Source: Luscinia megarhynchos (Eukaryota; Chordata; Aves; Passeriformes; Turdidae). From it: a DNA stretch of 64,000 nt. Below are positions 47,767 to 60,775 of this stretch, piece after piece. The stretch lies in NCBI GenBank assembly GCA_034336665.1, contig JAPFBE010000013.1, positions 16,161,056 through 16,225,055 on the forward strand. Direction: 5' to 3'. The notes under the pieces were generated by a model, which did not search any database, was not told where the DNA came from, and saw nothing but the letters and a program-made list of their open reading frames with translations. How positions within the stretch are numbered: position 1 is the stretch's first letter; every line of letters starts with the position of its first letter. The position numbers and the translations under genes are program-made.

Positions 47767-50700
47767 ATTCACTGAGGGCATTATAGCTCTATCTTCATTT
47801 TTCTGCACTTTCCTACTTCTCATTCTCCGTTCTGATTTCCTGTTTCAAAAATCAAGTCACTTCTGCAATTTCTTTGTTATGTATTCTGTGCAACCCTTTT
47901 TCTCCAGCATTTTTTAGGAATTCAAGCTGCCTTCTTAATTGACCTGTCATTTATGGACTGTATCTGTAATTCTTGGGTGATATTTAGTAAGCATTCTGAA
48001 TTCTGATGAACAAAGCAGAAAAATTTCAAACCTGCAATACTTTGGAGACAATGAGCTGTCTGCAGGAAGGATGCAGTTATTACTATTCAGACTGGTTACT
48101 GAACTGTCCTTGCTCATCAAACGTGCACACATAAGTACGTATTTTGAGTGTAAGTTTGATTTGGTCAGCTCAATCTATTACATCAATGCTAGAGTCAAAT
48201 TAATCTTTTGACATAGACAACTGCAATTTGAGATAAATTGAAACTGTGTTAGTCAAAGGCAATATACTAGCATAAAATCCTGGCCTGCCTCATTACTTAA
48301 TTAGTTTTATAAATATGTATTTTTGCAAAATTGAGACAATTGTTTTGAAGATCTTAGTTCTTTTCTTGCTCTATGAAGTCATAATCCAAGCTTATCTCTA
48401 TTTTCCTTACTTTTTATCATGCAGAAGTTTTATAAGCAGGTCATTCTAACTGACTGGACTTTAAAACCAGATATGAAGGTGGGAGTAATTGCATCTCAGA
48501 AGTTGAGATGATGTATTAAACATGTGTGTTTTAGTTTGCTTTTTTACTGTGTATGCTTGACATGAGCCATTTCTGTTCAGGACAGAACTGTGACAAGTCT
48601 TCTGCCAAACTTCATGTCTTAATGTTGCCTTTAGCATCCACAGTTATGGTATTCCTTGCCTGACTGAAGTTTTCAAGAGCAAATAGGGCTGAAAGTGTTA
48701 ACATATTTGGTTACAGGCCCTGTTATATTGCTAAAAGCAAAGCTAGATGAAGAATCAACATTTCTCTGACATTCCTTCTCTTTAGTCACGGCACATGATC
48801 TGTTAATAATAACCTTTGCTAGATCGATCCCTACCAGAATTCTCATTATTTGCCCTTCTCTCTGCTCTCAAAAAGAATATGGTAATATCTGTGCAAAGAG
48901 CAGCCCGTAAAAGGTTATGGGAGGCAAAGCTAGATCTCTCAAGAAAGGATTTTCTTGCTAGTGTTCAGATATTCCCATTTAAAGGATCACCACAATGCTA
49001 TAAGGAGTGTCCTGCTGTTAGACAAAACCCCAGGAATTATCCTTAAGACAGATCAAGTCCAGATGGATGAGTTTTTTTACAATGTTCAGAATAGAGAGCA
49101 TCATTTAAAATATTGACAAAAGATGCATATGAAGTAAAAAGGAAACTGTTCTGTCAACCTGCTAACAAAAAAGAAAACGTCCTCTTCTGTATTAGGCTGT
49201 ACTGGGAGATTACTGTATTGGGAGATTTTTGGCTCAAATTCTCAGGAAGGTATTATTTCCTGTGGGCTCATGAGTATCACTAGATGCAGGACCTTCCAAG
49301 TCAATTGCATTAGACTTTAAACCTATTTCCTTGGAGTCTCTACATATATTCAAATCTTGGTTTCCACATTTATTCAGATCTGCCTCTGATTTCCTTCCCC
49401 ATTAAATCCACACTAATGCAACCAAAGAATCTAGCCCTTTTTCCAGGAGACCATTACTGAACATTTATCCCCTTTAGAAAGACTAAAGTAACTTTTGGCA
49501 GATCAGGTGCTATCTTCTGAACATGACTGCCTATATTAAACTTATTAAGGGCATTCCTTAAGCCAGGAAAATACCTTTCCCTGGCTCCCCAGCTCTCACA
49601 GCCTCTCAGCAAGTACATTTCACTGTGAAATGTCTCAGGCATTTTATTATCAACTACTAAATGGACAGATATACTCCAGACAAATAACACCCATTAAATG
49701 AGCAGATGCCTTCCATTACTGGTTGTTGATTTAGAACAGATACTCTGTAAATCAGCTGCTTTAGAATGATCCTCAGTGGGTTTCAGACAGACAATCTTAC
49801 AGCTGAGGGAAGCCATAGATGAGGTTTTGGGGTAGGAAGAGTTATAGACAACTATTGAGAGAACTTTGGTGCTCTTAAATTGCTCTGTCTTACCTTAATT
49901 TGGAGATTAATAAACATACAGAATTGGAGCATCACAGCAAGCAAATCATATTTATGCAGCTGCAGAATCTTAAAGTGCAATGCCCCTTAGATGTTTGAGG
50001 CAGAAATGTGTGTGACTTTAGTTCCCCTTCACTCCACAAAAGTGAAATCACATTAATTCACAGAAAGAAAAGCATCATTCCTGCAAGTCATACCCTTGGA
50101 AAAAGTCAACAAAATGAAATAAGCCTCATCTTCATGCTAAACCCTGAAAGATTTCCAGGTTCTCCTGTCTGTGAATGAAGTCTTGGTTCTGTTTGAACTC
50201 TGCATTTGTAGACAAATGCTCCTAGCAGATGATTTCACTGTAATTCCTAAATCAAACCAAACTGGGAAATCCACTGCTGTTTGTGTCAGCATCTAACACT
50301 ACACAGCATTACTTTGCATGCTGGCACGAGCAATGAATAGACTACAGAACAATTACCTTTACTCTAAAGTTGTGCCTTCTATATAGTGTCTTCAGTTTTA
50401 ATGAAGATCAACTATGACAAAGCTACACGGAGTAATGCAAGTAGCAGAGTGAAATTGCTTTTTGAAAACAAAAATCTGTTTAAAAAGTCACAAAAGGACT
50501 GGGGGAGCCATGAGTGAATTTTCTACCCTAACATTTTGGCACTGCTCTGTGGAACCTTGTGCTATCAGCAAGGAATGAAAAATTGCAGTTGACATCTACA
50601 CGTGGCATTTGTCTCCATTAACGATTAATGCAGGGACTCTGTTCTCTTGGCTTGGTCTCCACCTGTCAGGTACTCTTTAGGAGAAAAGAAAAGCAGGGAG

Positions 50701-51830
50701 AAAACCAAATAGATTTAGGCTTCCTTATTTTGAAATCAGATTTTCCAGTGAAATCTATAGACAAGTGTTATAGTCACATTCTTAAGGAAACAATTTCATT
50801 GTGGCCCTGCCTGTCCCCTCTCTTTCAGAGCTGCAGTTTCCTTTACTCATCTACTGTGGAAATTATCTCTTTTCATATGAGGAGCTAGAAATCAATTTTC
50901 ACACTTGGCCCATCATTCAAAGATGATGGAAAGCCTGTGGCATAGCTGTGTTTTGACAGAGAGAGTGTACTTCTGTGTCTTTGACAGGAGGTAAAACACT
51001 GCTGAAAGATAGAACCTTGAGAGTCCTTCTACCAGCAATGGGAACAGCAGCTCCTTGGTGGAGATTCAGTGAGGCAGGGAAGCTGGAAGGTGTATCCTCT
51101 GCATGTCTCAAAGGAGCATCCCACAGACTGCCAGCAGTGAGCCTGGAATGATTGTAAGTGGTTCCAGATTCCCCATCTCCTCCTAACTCAGAGGATAATA
51201 TCCAAGAGCTTTGTCCTGAAAGCTGGTTGATTTTTTCTTGCATTGAGCAGGAATGGCTGCAACTTAAGAAGGCAAAGCAGAAGTGTCACACCCACTAGCT
51301 TTTAAACACATGGATGTTAGAGGTTATCCATATCTTTCTGGCATGTTAGGGGCACAGTCTTGATGTCTGCTTGTTGTAGCTCCCAGGAGCACTCCTCAAC
51401 TCCTAGAATTGGAGGCACACTGCAGCAGTAACCCAGCTCTTTTGGGCAATTATCCCTACAATGTAAACCTGGGCCAAATTGTTCCAAGGGTGCTGTGGCA
51501 TGCTATGGCTGAGTTGTAACAATCCAACGAAAGGGGATAGTTTGCTGTTTCACCATGATTGTTGGAAATACCTTTGAAAGACAGCATAGAATGCAATAAA
51601 AGAAATAACAATCTTCCCCCTCCCTAAGTCTGGGCCAGGGCTGTTGCTGAATAGAAAACCAAGAGTTGTTATAGCAACAGATGAAGGAGATTTTTTTTCA
51701 ACAAATTCATGTACCTGAACTTTAGAACTCTAATAAAGCTGTAACTATAAGAAAGTCTAAATGGTGCCTCTTAGTGTGTTTTCTTCAGGCTGACCAAAGC
51801 TGAGTGTTGCTGGCCAAGCTTCCAAGACTC
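47767..51830. other. Non-coding sequence
   Basis: Unique AT-rich DNA. A 13-bp near-repeat (TGTACTGGGAGAT / TGTATTGGGAGAT) lies at 49198-49226. A 108-codon ATG-initiated minus-strand ORF (50917-51243) has ordinary amino-acid composition but no recognised family or splice context. Confidence 0.5.
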
Positions 51831-51880
51831 ACTGAGGATCCAAGCTTTGGTCTGAGGTCTCAGCCCCTTGGATCCTCAGT
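51831..51880. repeat. Perfect inverted repeat, 14-bp arms
   Basis: ACTGAGGATCCAAG (51831-51844) and CTTGGATCCTCAGT (51867-51880) are exact reverse complements around a 22-base spacer. The spacer contains a second small hairpin, CTGAG-GT-CTCAG. The structure could form a cruciform, or a hairpin in RNA. The stem is too short for a typical microRNA precursor without further pairing outside, which I do not see. Confidence 0.95.
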
Positions 51881-53817
51881 CCAGCCCATGGTCTACTCTA
51901 ACTGGGACATGGTTTTTGGAATAGTCTTTTGCCCTGGAGCCCGTGTGCACCAGGCTTCCATCTGCCCATGAGGGTACTGCACAGGCACACCCTAGCTGAG
52001 TTTGCCTTGCTTTGCTGCTAGCAGCAGTTCTGAAGATCACAGGGATTGAAAGCAGAGTGGCAGCTGCTGTGCCATCTCTCACCTGGCACAGGGCATGTCT
52101 AATCCACTCACTAATAGCCAAATGTCAGCTGCATGAACCTGGATTTGAGCTAGCATTCCTGCCCCGTGCAATTCTGAAATTGTAGCTACTACAAGGGTAG
52201 GAGTTTTCCTCACACACAAAAGTAGGAGAAGGGATTAGAAACAGCCACAAACAAGGCATAGATGAATACATGCTCCCCTACAGAATCCAACCAGATATTT
52301 GACCTCAGGTTCATATTTCTGTAAATATGTATCTTGGCAAGGTATAATTCAGTTTCTCAATATGATGCAATAAAAGCCTTTTCTCATTCATCTCAGCTGT
52401 CTTGTTGTGTTATGCTACAAATGATTACTGTTAATTCTGTGTTTAATTGTGCTTAGCATAATTTATTTGCTATCCAGTGATTTTAACTGTTGGACATAGC
52501 AAAATATGGTTGTTTTCTCTTCTGCTTCCTTCTGCTTCTCATTTGTGGATGTTGAAAGCAGCTGGGCCTGTTCCATGTGAATGGAAATAATTATGGGCAC
52601 GTACAACAAATTCATTAATCTCAAGAAGGCATCTCATGTGCAACTATGCTTGGAGTACTCTTCATGAATTATCTTCATCTATTCTGTCCTTACAAAATTC
52701 CTTTCTTTTAGTTTTCTGTCACAAACCTATTCTCTGAGAATCTACCTCCTTTCTCTTGCTAATGGGGTTTGGAAGAAAAATGCATTTCAACTAAAAATGG
52801 CAATGATAGCATGTTTCCTAAACCAAAATGCCTGACCCAGATATTGTGGAGAAAAGGAAAGCCCTGAATCTTTCAAATGCAATTGGAGCAGTAGGACTAT
52901 TTTGTACACAGCGAGCCCAAAGGAGAGCAGTTTTGCTCGGTGACATTGTCCCTTACTTTTTAAATATGTTTTTCCTGGGTTCCAACTGCAGAGCAGTCAG
53001 GACATAAATATTTTATTTTGCAATGTTTAATATTCTGAAAATAATCTGTGTATTTTCTGCTAGACTCACTTTTACTTTCCTCTTGGTTTTGCCTTTTTTA
53101 ATCCTTGTGAGCCATTTGTCAGTCCTTCATCAGACAAGGAGTAAACCTTGTTCCATTGCTTCTGCTTGCCCTTGAAGCCACTGTTGGAGGATTCTGTTCA
53201 AATCTTACCCTCCAAGGCTCCCAAAGTGCTTGGGTAGGAGTCCACATGAAAAACCAAGGACAGGCCAGGGTGCTGAGGTCAGGCAGCAATTATGAAATGC
53301 ACGATGATGGCTTTCAAAGAGGGTAAGAACTGTGCATCCAGCACAGCAGCAGATGTCTTTGTGTTTCAGTACATACACATTAGTGTACGTATTTCCATGC
53401 CCTTTCAAGTCTGAGCACAGGGGTTTGTGTGTGTAATCCTGTGGTACAGCTAATGAACTTCCCAAGGAATGCAGATGGAAGCTGCTCCTCCATCTCAAAA
53501 TCAAATCTGATCATGCCCTCATCATTACCTTTTAAATATGTTACTTCTATTTCCTATTTGCCAGAAATAAACTTCTCTTAGTGAAAAAACAGAGATCAGC
53601 ACTTAAAGGAAGAAAGTTTTGAGGATGTCTCAGCTATTGTTCACTGTCATCTGCCAAACAGAATAATGACAAAATAGAAGGCAGTGCATACCTTGTGTCT
53701 AATGTGATTAGTCTTCTAATGCTGAGGATGTAGGGAAGAACACCATCAGCAGGTAAAATGGACCTGTAGGTAAATATTTAAATATTTAAAGCCACTCTGA
53801 AATACAAAAAAATTATA
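51881..53817. other. Non-coding sequence
   Basis: Unique sequence with no supported gene. A minus-strand donor-like GCCAG/GTGAGA lies near 52083. Confidence 0.55.
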
Positions 53818-53917
53818 CAAAATTAGCAGGTTTTCCACTGTAGATTCTGGTTTTATGTATATATAGTACTTACTTAAAATTTAACAGTTTTTTCACTGTA
53901 GATTCTGGGTTTATGTC
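53818..53917. repeat. Imperfect tandem duplication, about 57-bp period
   Basis: The words AAAATT, CAGNTTTT, CACTGTAGATTCTGG and TTTATGT recur in order, first at about 53819-53858 and again at about 53876-53917. The 15-mer CACTGTAGATTCTGG is exact in both copies. This looks like a local duplication with later divergence in the intervening AT-rich part. Confidence 0.85.
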
Positions 53918-54138
53918 ACTTAATTACCTTGAGGAGGAACTGTGGTGAGACTGCATGGAGACAGAGTGTTGGGAGAAGCAGTGTAAGTTTGGTATGGTAG
54001 GTTATGATTAAATCCTTACACTAATTAGATTTTACAAAGGTGCACTTCAGGCAGCAATCAGAATTATGAGAGGTGAATGGCAGTAGAAGCTCAAGAATCT
54101 ATTTATCTTATAGAGCACCATAGACCTCTCAGCACATC
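53918..54138. other. Non-coding sequence
   Basis: A short unique stretch between the tandem duplication and the LTR scrap. Nothing recognised. Confidence 0.55.
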
Positions 54139-54190
54139 TGTCATGGTTCAAATCCAGCCGGAAATTAAGCACTACACAGCTGCTCACCAG
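54139..54190 (-). mobile_element. Terminal fragment of an ERVL-like LTR
   Basis: TGTCATGGTTCAAATCCAGCCGGAAATTAAGCACTACACAGCTGCTCACC is the reverse complement, with modest divergence, of the 3' terminus of the LTR type found whole at 30129-30705 (GAGCAAGC..CTTAGTTG..GGCTGGGG.TAAACCAC). Only the last 50 bp or so is clear; similarity may limp on to about 54240. The opposite LTR end was not found, so this is a truncated relic. The tRNA B-box-like GGTTCAAATCC inside it is explained by the LTR. Confidence 0.75.
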
Positions 54191-56921
54191 GGGAAAAAAG
54201 TGCAGCCACAACAAAAGTGACCTCAGTTAAGAACTGAGTTGTATCTTCTACCCAGTGTTGAAAGGGGATCTAGTATTTTATCTGATTTCTGGGTTCTTGC
54301 CCACTTTTCTCTGAAGGGTTTGATGGTGGGACAAAGAGCTCTCTTTTGCTTTTGTGACTGAGCCTCCAATCTATGAACTGAACCTTGTTAGATGGATAGT
54401 GCTTTCACAGGCATGCCTGGGAGCTGGATTTCATGATCCAGAAGGTACATTTGACATCTATAAAAGCAAAAAAAACCCCAAACCATAATCTACTATTTGC
54501 ATATGCAGATTTATTTCCCATCCTCTGTTTCTCAGAGGATATTTCTTTATCACAGTTTGTCACTGTAATAAGGGCTGGTCAGAAACATCTCAATTTTTAA
54601 ATTATTATAAATTGCTGGTTAGGGTTGTTTTTAAAATCTCCCTTATTTTTTTTCTGAAATACTCCAGTAGTAATGCTATTGATAATTATCAGCCCATAAT
54701 GGAATTTTCACTTGAAAGAGAGACAGGCACAATATTAGTTGTAGACTGGGAAATCAGCAGAATTGAAGTGGGGTGGAGAGGGGCCTTACACTGTATGCTG
54801 TGTATTGCTAGTGATTAGCCCAGGTACCTGCATGCAAACTCTTTTGAGCTGTGTGTACACATAATTCCTCCTAGTACCCCCTATCAGACTGAAAAGCTGT
54901 GTGAAGTCTTAGGTTGATATTAATTAAAAACTTTACCCAGCTTACAAATATTCGAGGATGTAAAAATTCTTGTTTGTTAGCAAACTTCAACTGCCCTTTC
55001 CTTATCTTTAATCCTACCACTGCTTACATGCAAGTCCAAAGTTTTTTGATTTGAAAAAACTTGCTTAGGAATTGAGGAGTTTTTCTAGTGTCACAATTCC
55101 AAAATTGGGGTATATTAAAGGACTGTGTAAAAAGCACATTGATAAAATTTCATGGTTGAGTTCTCAACATTTTGAACTATTCTGGTGTCTTTTATGAGTG
55201 GAACTTATTAGAAGGTCATAAATAAGTTTCATAAGAACATTTGAGTTCTTCATTTAGTATTCTTTATTTTCAGCCTAATCCAAAGAACAGATTTAATTTG
55301 CAGAGAAGAGAGTGGTGTTGGCATTAATTTCTAAATGAAACCTGAGGATGGCAAACTGTGTGTGTGTGCTTAGATTCACAGTAGGAACTGGGGCAATAGA
55401 CTATCCTATAAATGGTCCCTGGTTAAGTATCATTTTCTTTAAAATGTCCCTTTTTTCTCCATAACTGGTGTTTGGATAGATATTTTGCAAGCAAGGAAAA
55501 AAATCAGCTGTTTCGGTAGGGATACATATTTATTTAATTGCTGTTATTGCCTATTTCCATATCAGAAAAGTACAATCTGCATTATTTTTCTAGTATCATA
55601 ATATTCTTTCCAGTTCAACAGCATTCTTCAAGGTGAAAATCTCAAGTGTTTTCTGTTAGTCTCCCACCTAGGAAGATTTTAAATCAGTTGCATCAGCAGC
55701 TTGTTCTTGCTGGCATTGAGATTCTATTTTCTTCCCCCTCCCTAAGTATCTTAATGCCTTTTTCTGTTCCCTGCCACAGCTCCACTCATGAACCAGCCAC
55801 ACAAGATTAAAGATTCGAGGTTTTCTAGCAACAGGAGTGTCCTAGAAAAATGAGATCGGGTATCCAAACAGCTATGTGTTAGCAGCAAAAAAATATTCCA
55901 CTCTGATTATGGAGATCTTTGCAATTTGGTTATGACAGGATTTTTCACTAACTGACATGGAGTGAAAAAGTTTTGTGGGGAAAAAAAAAGAGAAAGTAAT
56001 TGTTGATATGAATGTAGCAGACTTTGTTCAGTTTCTTCACTGACTTTAGGACTTGAGAGTGTAGAACTTCATGCTGTCCTAATTAGGATGCCAGGGGAAA
56101 GAAATTATTTAGATCTTTGTTTAGTATTCTGTAGAAGTGCTAAATCCTACAAGAGTGCCAGTTAGATCCATGGACCTCTCCAGGGAAGGAGGAGAGCTAA
56201 GGAAGCCTGATGATTATTTAATGCATACAAATGCTAGACAAGAATAGTTATATCTAATGAAAATGCTGTGGGGGTGATAGTCACTGTTCTCATTTGTCTC
56301 CAGTTTCAGATGACAGGTCCTGTATTTTTCCTCTTTGTGGGTGTCTTCTTTGGAGTTGTAAATGTACAATTAATGCAGCATAGAAATGTTATCATGGCAT
56401 TAGCTTTCAAAAATGAGTAGTAACTTGAAGCTTTCCTGTGAGGAACTCCATCATACAAAGCATTGAAATTTATTTCAATATTATTTCATTAGAGCTTTTT
56501 AATTACTATGGACAGATAAGCAGGTCTGTCCATTATCTTTGCAGAACATTTGTATTAATAATGTCACTCAATTTGCAATGATTGCCACAGAATATTCTGT
56601 CCCTGTTAGCAGCTTAGTTTAAGCTGAGATGCAAAAGCCAATCTTCCACAGGGCAGAAGGTTCCCCATCCTCTTGCACTGGGCTCCCAAGTGACAGCTGT
56701 TTGTCTCAGCTGGCTGACAGCCCTCCCTTAAGCAATACAGCCAAAGGAAACAGAAAAAATCCCTCCCAGAGCATATCCATAACAGCAAGTTCTGAATGCA
56801 TGCATGGTAGGCAGAACCACTTTTTTTGTTTTAGGACTCCTTCTGTTTATAAAATGTGAGACAAGGTCATTTTGTAATGCAAAACTGTACTTTCAATTAT
56901 TTACAAATACATTTATGGGTT
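54191..56921. other. Non-coding sequence
   Basis: Unique AT-rich DNA. An acceptor-like TTCTGTTCCCTGCCACAG ends near 55780, but the only open frame after it runs about 22 codons to a stop. No gene supported. Confidence 0.55.
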
Positions 56922-57004
56922 AGGGTTTTTTTGTTTAGTTTTGGTTTTGGCATTGGTTTTTATTGTTGCTGTTGTCGTTGGTTTTTTTTGTTGTTTTTAT
57001 TTTT
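56922..57004 (-). repeat. T/G-rich (CAAAA-like) low-complexity tract
   Basis: About 80 bp of TTTTG, TTGTTG and T runs, the reverse-strand counterpart of the A/C-rich tracts at 7611 and 24473. An ORF here giving a Phe/Cys-rich hydrophobic stretch is an artefact. Confidence 0.88.
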
Positions 57005-60000
57005 AGATCATAACACGAAGCCCAGCAATTTATTTCAAAGCATCACTTTGCTTCTTAGTGGGATATTTGTAGCTATTACAAGGGATGAAAGAAGATATAT
57101 TCTACTTTATCCATCGTCTTCAAAAAAATTAAGTGTCAAGTTCAAACACTGAATTTGAACTTGAAGTAGAGACAGTTTTCTTGTTATGTTACAGAACTCA
57201 CCAAGACTATGTGTAATGTTCCTGGGTTGGAGTGATATCCAGATTTATGTATTTCAAGCAGGAATTATATTTTTAGTGAATATGCTAAGAAAATAATTAC
57301 TTATAGTTATTGTTTATGTTACACTGTTCTGCATTTCATCAGTGGGAGACCCTGTCTCTGTACTCAGAACACACATAATGAAACAATAAAGAAATCCAGG
57401 ATTTGCTGTGGCACCACAAGAAATACCCATTTCAGTCTGTAATGAGATTTTTAAAGCACTGCTGAGAAGATTTCAAATATCTATATCGGCTGCAAACAAG
57501 TTTTTGTCCTTGAATTATCTTGACTTCATTTAATTCAGTACAGTTCAATGTTTGCACTATACCTCCACAGCTCTCAGAATCTTAAATAAAAAAGGGCCAT
57601 TAAGATCCATTGCACTCCCTCTTCTTTGCAGGTCAAGGCAGTATTGTTCCTTAAATTGCATTTTTCTGGCACTTGTCTGGCCTTGGTAAAGACTTGTTAG
57701 GCTGATTTTAAAAAAGAAGAGCTACAGGAAATGAGCCACAAGGAATGAAGATGAGAAGGCCTCCAATTTTGGAAGCTGGTAAAATTGGGTTATGGTATTC
57801 ATGCCAAAATGTGGCAGGAGTGTCTTGAAAAGTGCATTGGGGATGACTCCTGCTGATCAGTGAAGAATTGCAAGTAAGGATGTCCACTTGTGTCTTCAGG
57901 GCATGAAAACTCTACAAAAGTTTACAAAACAATCAAGTTTATGACATTAAGGTTCTGCAGTTGTGCACTGTGAGGAATGAACAACCTTTTAGGATGCTGG
58001 TAGAAAAAGTGAGAGAATACTAGATTGAACTCAGATGCTTCTGTTCAGGTTTTTTCTCTTGAACTCTGAGTCCATTCGTGCAGTTAAAAAAAATGCAAGA
58101 CATTGTTCTCCTGATTTTAAAAGTGCAACCGATTTTCAGTTTATATGGAAACTTTTAAGAATTCATTTTTGTCTGCTGACTAAAGAGAAGTGCTTTATTT
58201 GAGGGAAAAGTTAGGAATTGCACAGCCAGTGGTAGAATGGTGGGAAATTTGATTTATGCAACTAAAGATACTCTTAATTTCTAATTCTAGTGCAATTATT
58301 AACAAAATATTAAAAAATTAAGATAATTTAGAATTTACCAGAAATAACTAATATTATAAGTTTTCTGATCAAATATCTGTTTTTAAAAAGCTTTGGTACA
58401 TCTTTTTCTGGCTTCAGTCTGTGGGTATTATAAATAAGTTGCAGTTCAATGTGGAAATGGCACAACTGTTAAAAAAAAAGAGGTAACAAATGTAAGTTTA
58501 TGTAAGTGACATTAGATGGTTTACAATGATATATGACTCAAACAGATTGGATAGTTGCTGGTAAGACTTTACCTAAAATTCCCTCTTTTCAGTATGTTGT
58601 TTTACTATTATCATCATCATCATAATTTTAAATTTTATGAGCTAGTTTTGAAATATTAGCAGTGCTCTCCATGCTGCCCTCAAAAGGCCACAGCTCCTTC
58701 ACTGAAATATTAACTATTGGCATTTTTCATGTGAGCCTTTTATTTTCCAGTCTCATCCTGTCTTTAAAAACTTTTTCTCCTAGATTCATACATCCTTTGT
58801 CTTTCTCTTCATTGTAAATCAAGTGCCCCTGTAGGTCACCTTTTAATTCTTTGATAAGAATGGGAAAAATACCTAAAATGCTATTTAAAATAATCCCTAA
58901 TGGCATGTGAGGTAGTGTTTCTTGAAATGAGCAGGGCTGCTCATGGTTGAGAGTTCCAGTCTCTCAGCAAAGCCCCAAGGAATGCTCTCCACAGCTGAAA
59001 TCCCTCTGTGCAACTGGAAAACTTACAGACAGTGGGTTCCTCGTGCTGAGGTAACTGTCCTTGTGCTTACACACTGCATCTTTGAAGTAGTGACACTTAC
59101 TCTGAGTTTCTGTCATCTGGAGATTCCTGGATGCACGTTTGCTGAGTTCCTTTGTTTTGCCTTTTTTCTTGTCAGAGGGATTGGCTTCTGAGAACAGGAT
59201 CCACACCAGCCTGTTAGCACAGCACAGCATTCCATATGGCCACACATTCCCCCTCACTGTTTACAAAAGGGTGCCACAAACGAGTTGGTGTGTTCATCCA
59301 CCTCCTCTGCAATGCTAAGAGGAAGAGAAACCCTCACTCAGGTAGGGTGGGCAGGAGATGCAGCTCCATGATGTGCAGCTTCTGGGAAAGGGGTTGGAGT
59401 AGGGGCTAAGGGAGAAATAAGAACTTGAAATAGAGATATTGTCACAAATCCAAATCTCAACACTGTATGGGCTGCTATGGAGGAAATTAACTCCATCCCA
59501 GCTAGAAACAGTACACACTGGGAGTGTTCAGTTCACAGAGAAAATAAATGCTCATTCCCCAGACCTTGAGGCTATCTGCAGCCAGCTTTACAAATGTCTC
59601 TGTGAGATCCCAAACCAGCTTGTCTGAAGCATGTAGGGCTGGACATTTCCTAAAGGTCAAATTCTGCCCTAATTGGTGGCATCTGTACAAACACACTTGA
59701 CAGTGGGGTTTGGGTGGCACTGATTTCCTCCTGATGTTTACTTAGGTCATGAGTGAAAAAGCAGCAACAACATCTTTTCCTTCTATAATATGGTCTCAGT
59801 TAACCAGTAAGCTAGAAAAAAAAATAGGGAGAAATTTCTAGTCATGGCAGTCTACTGTAATAATCACTACTATGGTGATTAACAGTACATGGATCTGTAC
59901 AGTAAAATGAAAGATCTTAAAGCAGCTCTTCAGAGAGGCAACCTACTTGGAATAATTTTTTCTCTGTCTGCACAGGATGCCTTATGTGAAGAAGTGTAAA

Positions 60001-60636
60001 AATACTAAACACATGTAAGCTTCTGAACTCGAGTTTGCTGGCTGCATCTAGACATATAAATCAGACCTGAAAAAAAACATTTAAAAAATTAATCCTGTGT
60101 GAAAAACAAAATAAAAAATAGAGTGACCACTGTCAGAGCCAATAATTTTCCTATTGTTCATGTACCTGAACACCGCTATACCCTGTGTTTCCTATGTTTC
60201 CATCAGACCTGCCTTCCATGTGGGTTTTCTCTCCAGTAAACTTCAGTGTAAGGGACCAAAAACAGGGGCTACCTAACGTGAGTGCTGCTGGCTGTGTGTA
60301 GAAGGGTGCTCTGTATTTTTTCTTCCCCCATATTTGAGAGAGAGCAAGCACTAGCTAATATCCTGGAGCTCTTCCTTCAATTAATTACTATTCATTTTAA
60401 TAAAAGAACATCTGTCAGCAGAAAAGAGAAGAGGGTTGTAAAAACATTTTTTTTCCCTTCTGATTTTTTTAAAGTTGTCAGTACCACCCCAGTAGCTTCA
60501 TTGCACCTCAATTTCAAGCTTCTCTCAATTCCACTCTTTTCTCCAATTCTTGAGCAGGTGTTTGAATAGGGCAGGACAAAGAATGTTACTCACATGGTTA
60601 ATTCTCTTTTTATATGCCTCAATGTGTCCACTGCAG
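57005..60636. other. Non-coding sequence
   Basis: No gene supported. An acceptor-like CCTCTTCTTTGCAG at about 57632 and a weak donor (TTG/GTAAAG) at about 57685 frame 53 nt, but the case is weak. Several ATC/TCA repeats (ATCATCATCATCATAA) lie at about 58611. Confidence 0.55.
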
Positions 60637-60775
60637 AGGAATTAGACAAGGCTGGAGGGGCTGCAAACCAAAGCCGAGTGGTAATTGATCCCTGTTCCTC
60701 CTTTTCTGCTTTTGTCTCATTCTCTGTGGATATTCAGCTGAGTCTCAGCATCTCCTTAACATATCCAAAGCAAGG
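60637..60775 (+). other. Candidate internal exon (unconfirmed)
   Basis: A pyrimidine-containing stretch ending GTCCACTGCAG is followed by 139 nt and then the donor AAGG/GTAAGTAAG. One frame is open through the whole interval: 45 codons plus two bases on each side, with a Ser/Phe-rich second half. I recognise no family. The reading frame stops immediately inside the presumed intron (TAA overlapping GTAAGT), as real exons often show but also as chance gives. With no partner exon or conservation data this stays a weak candidate. Confidence 0.22.

Noticed and set aside
54141..54160. tRNA-gene-like B box (GGTTCAAATCC)
   Set aside because: No A box, acceptor stem or Pol III terminator is arranged around it, and the motif is part of the LTR terminus on the minus strand.
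55763..55850. Terminal-exon-like sequence after a TTCTGTTCCCTGCCACAG acceptor
   Set aside because: The open frame is only about 22 codons and no polyadenylation or partner exon can be linked to it.
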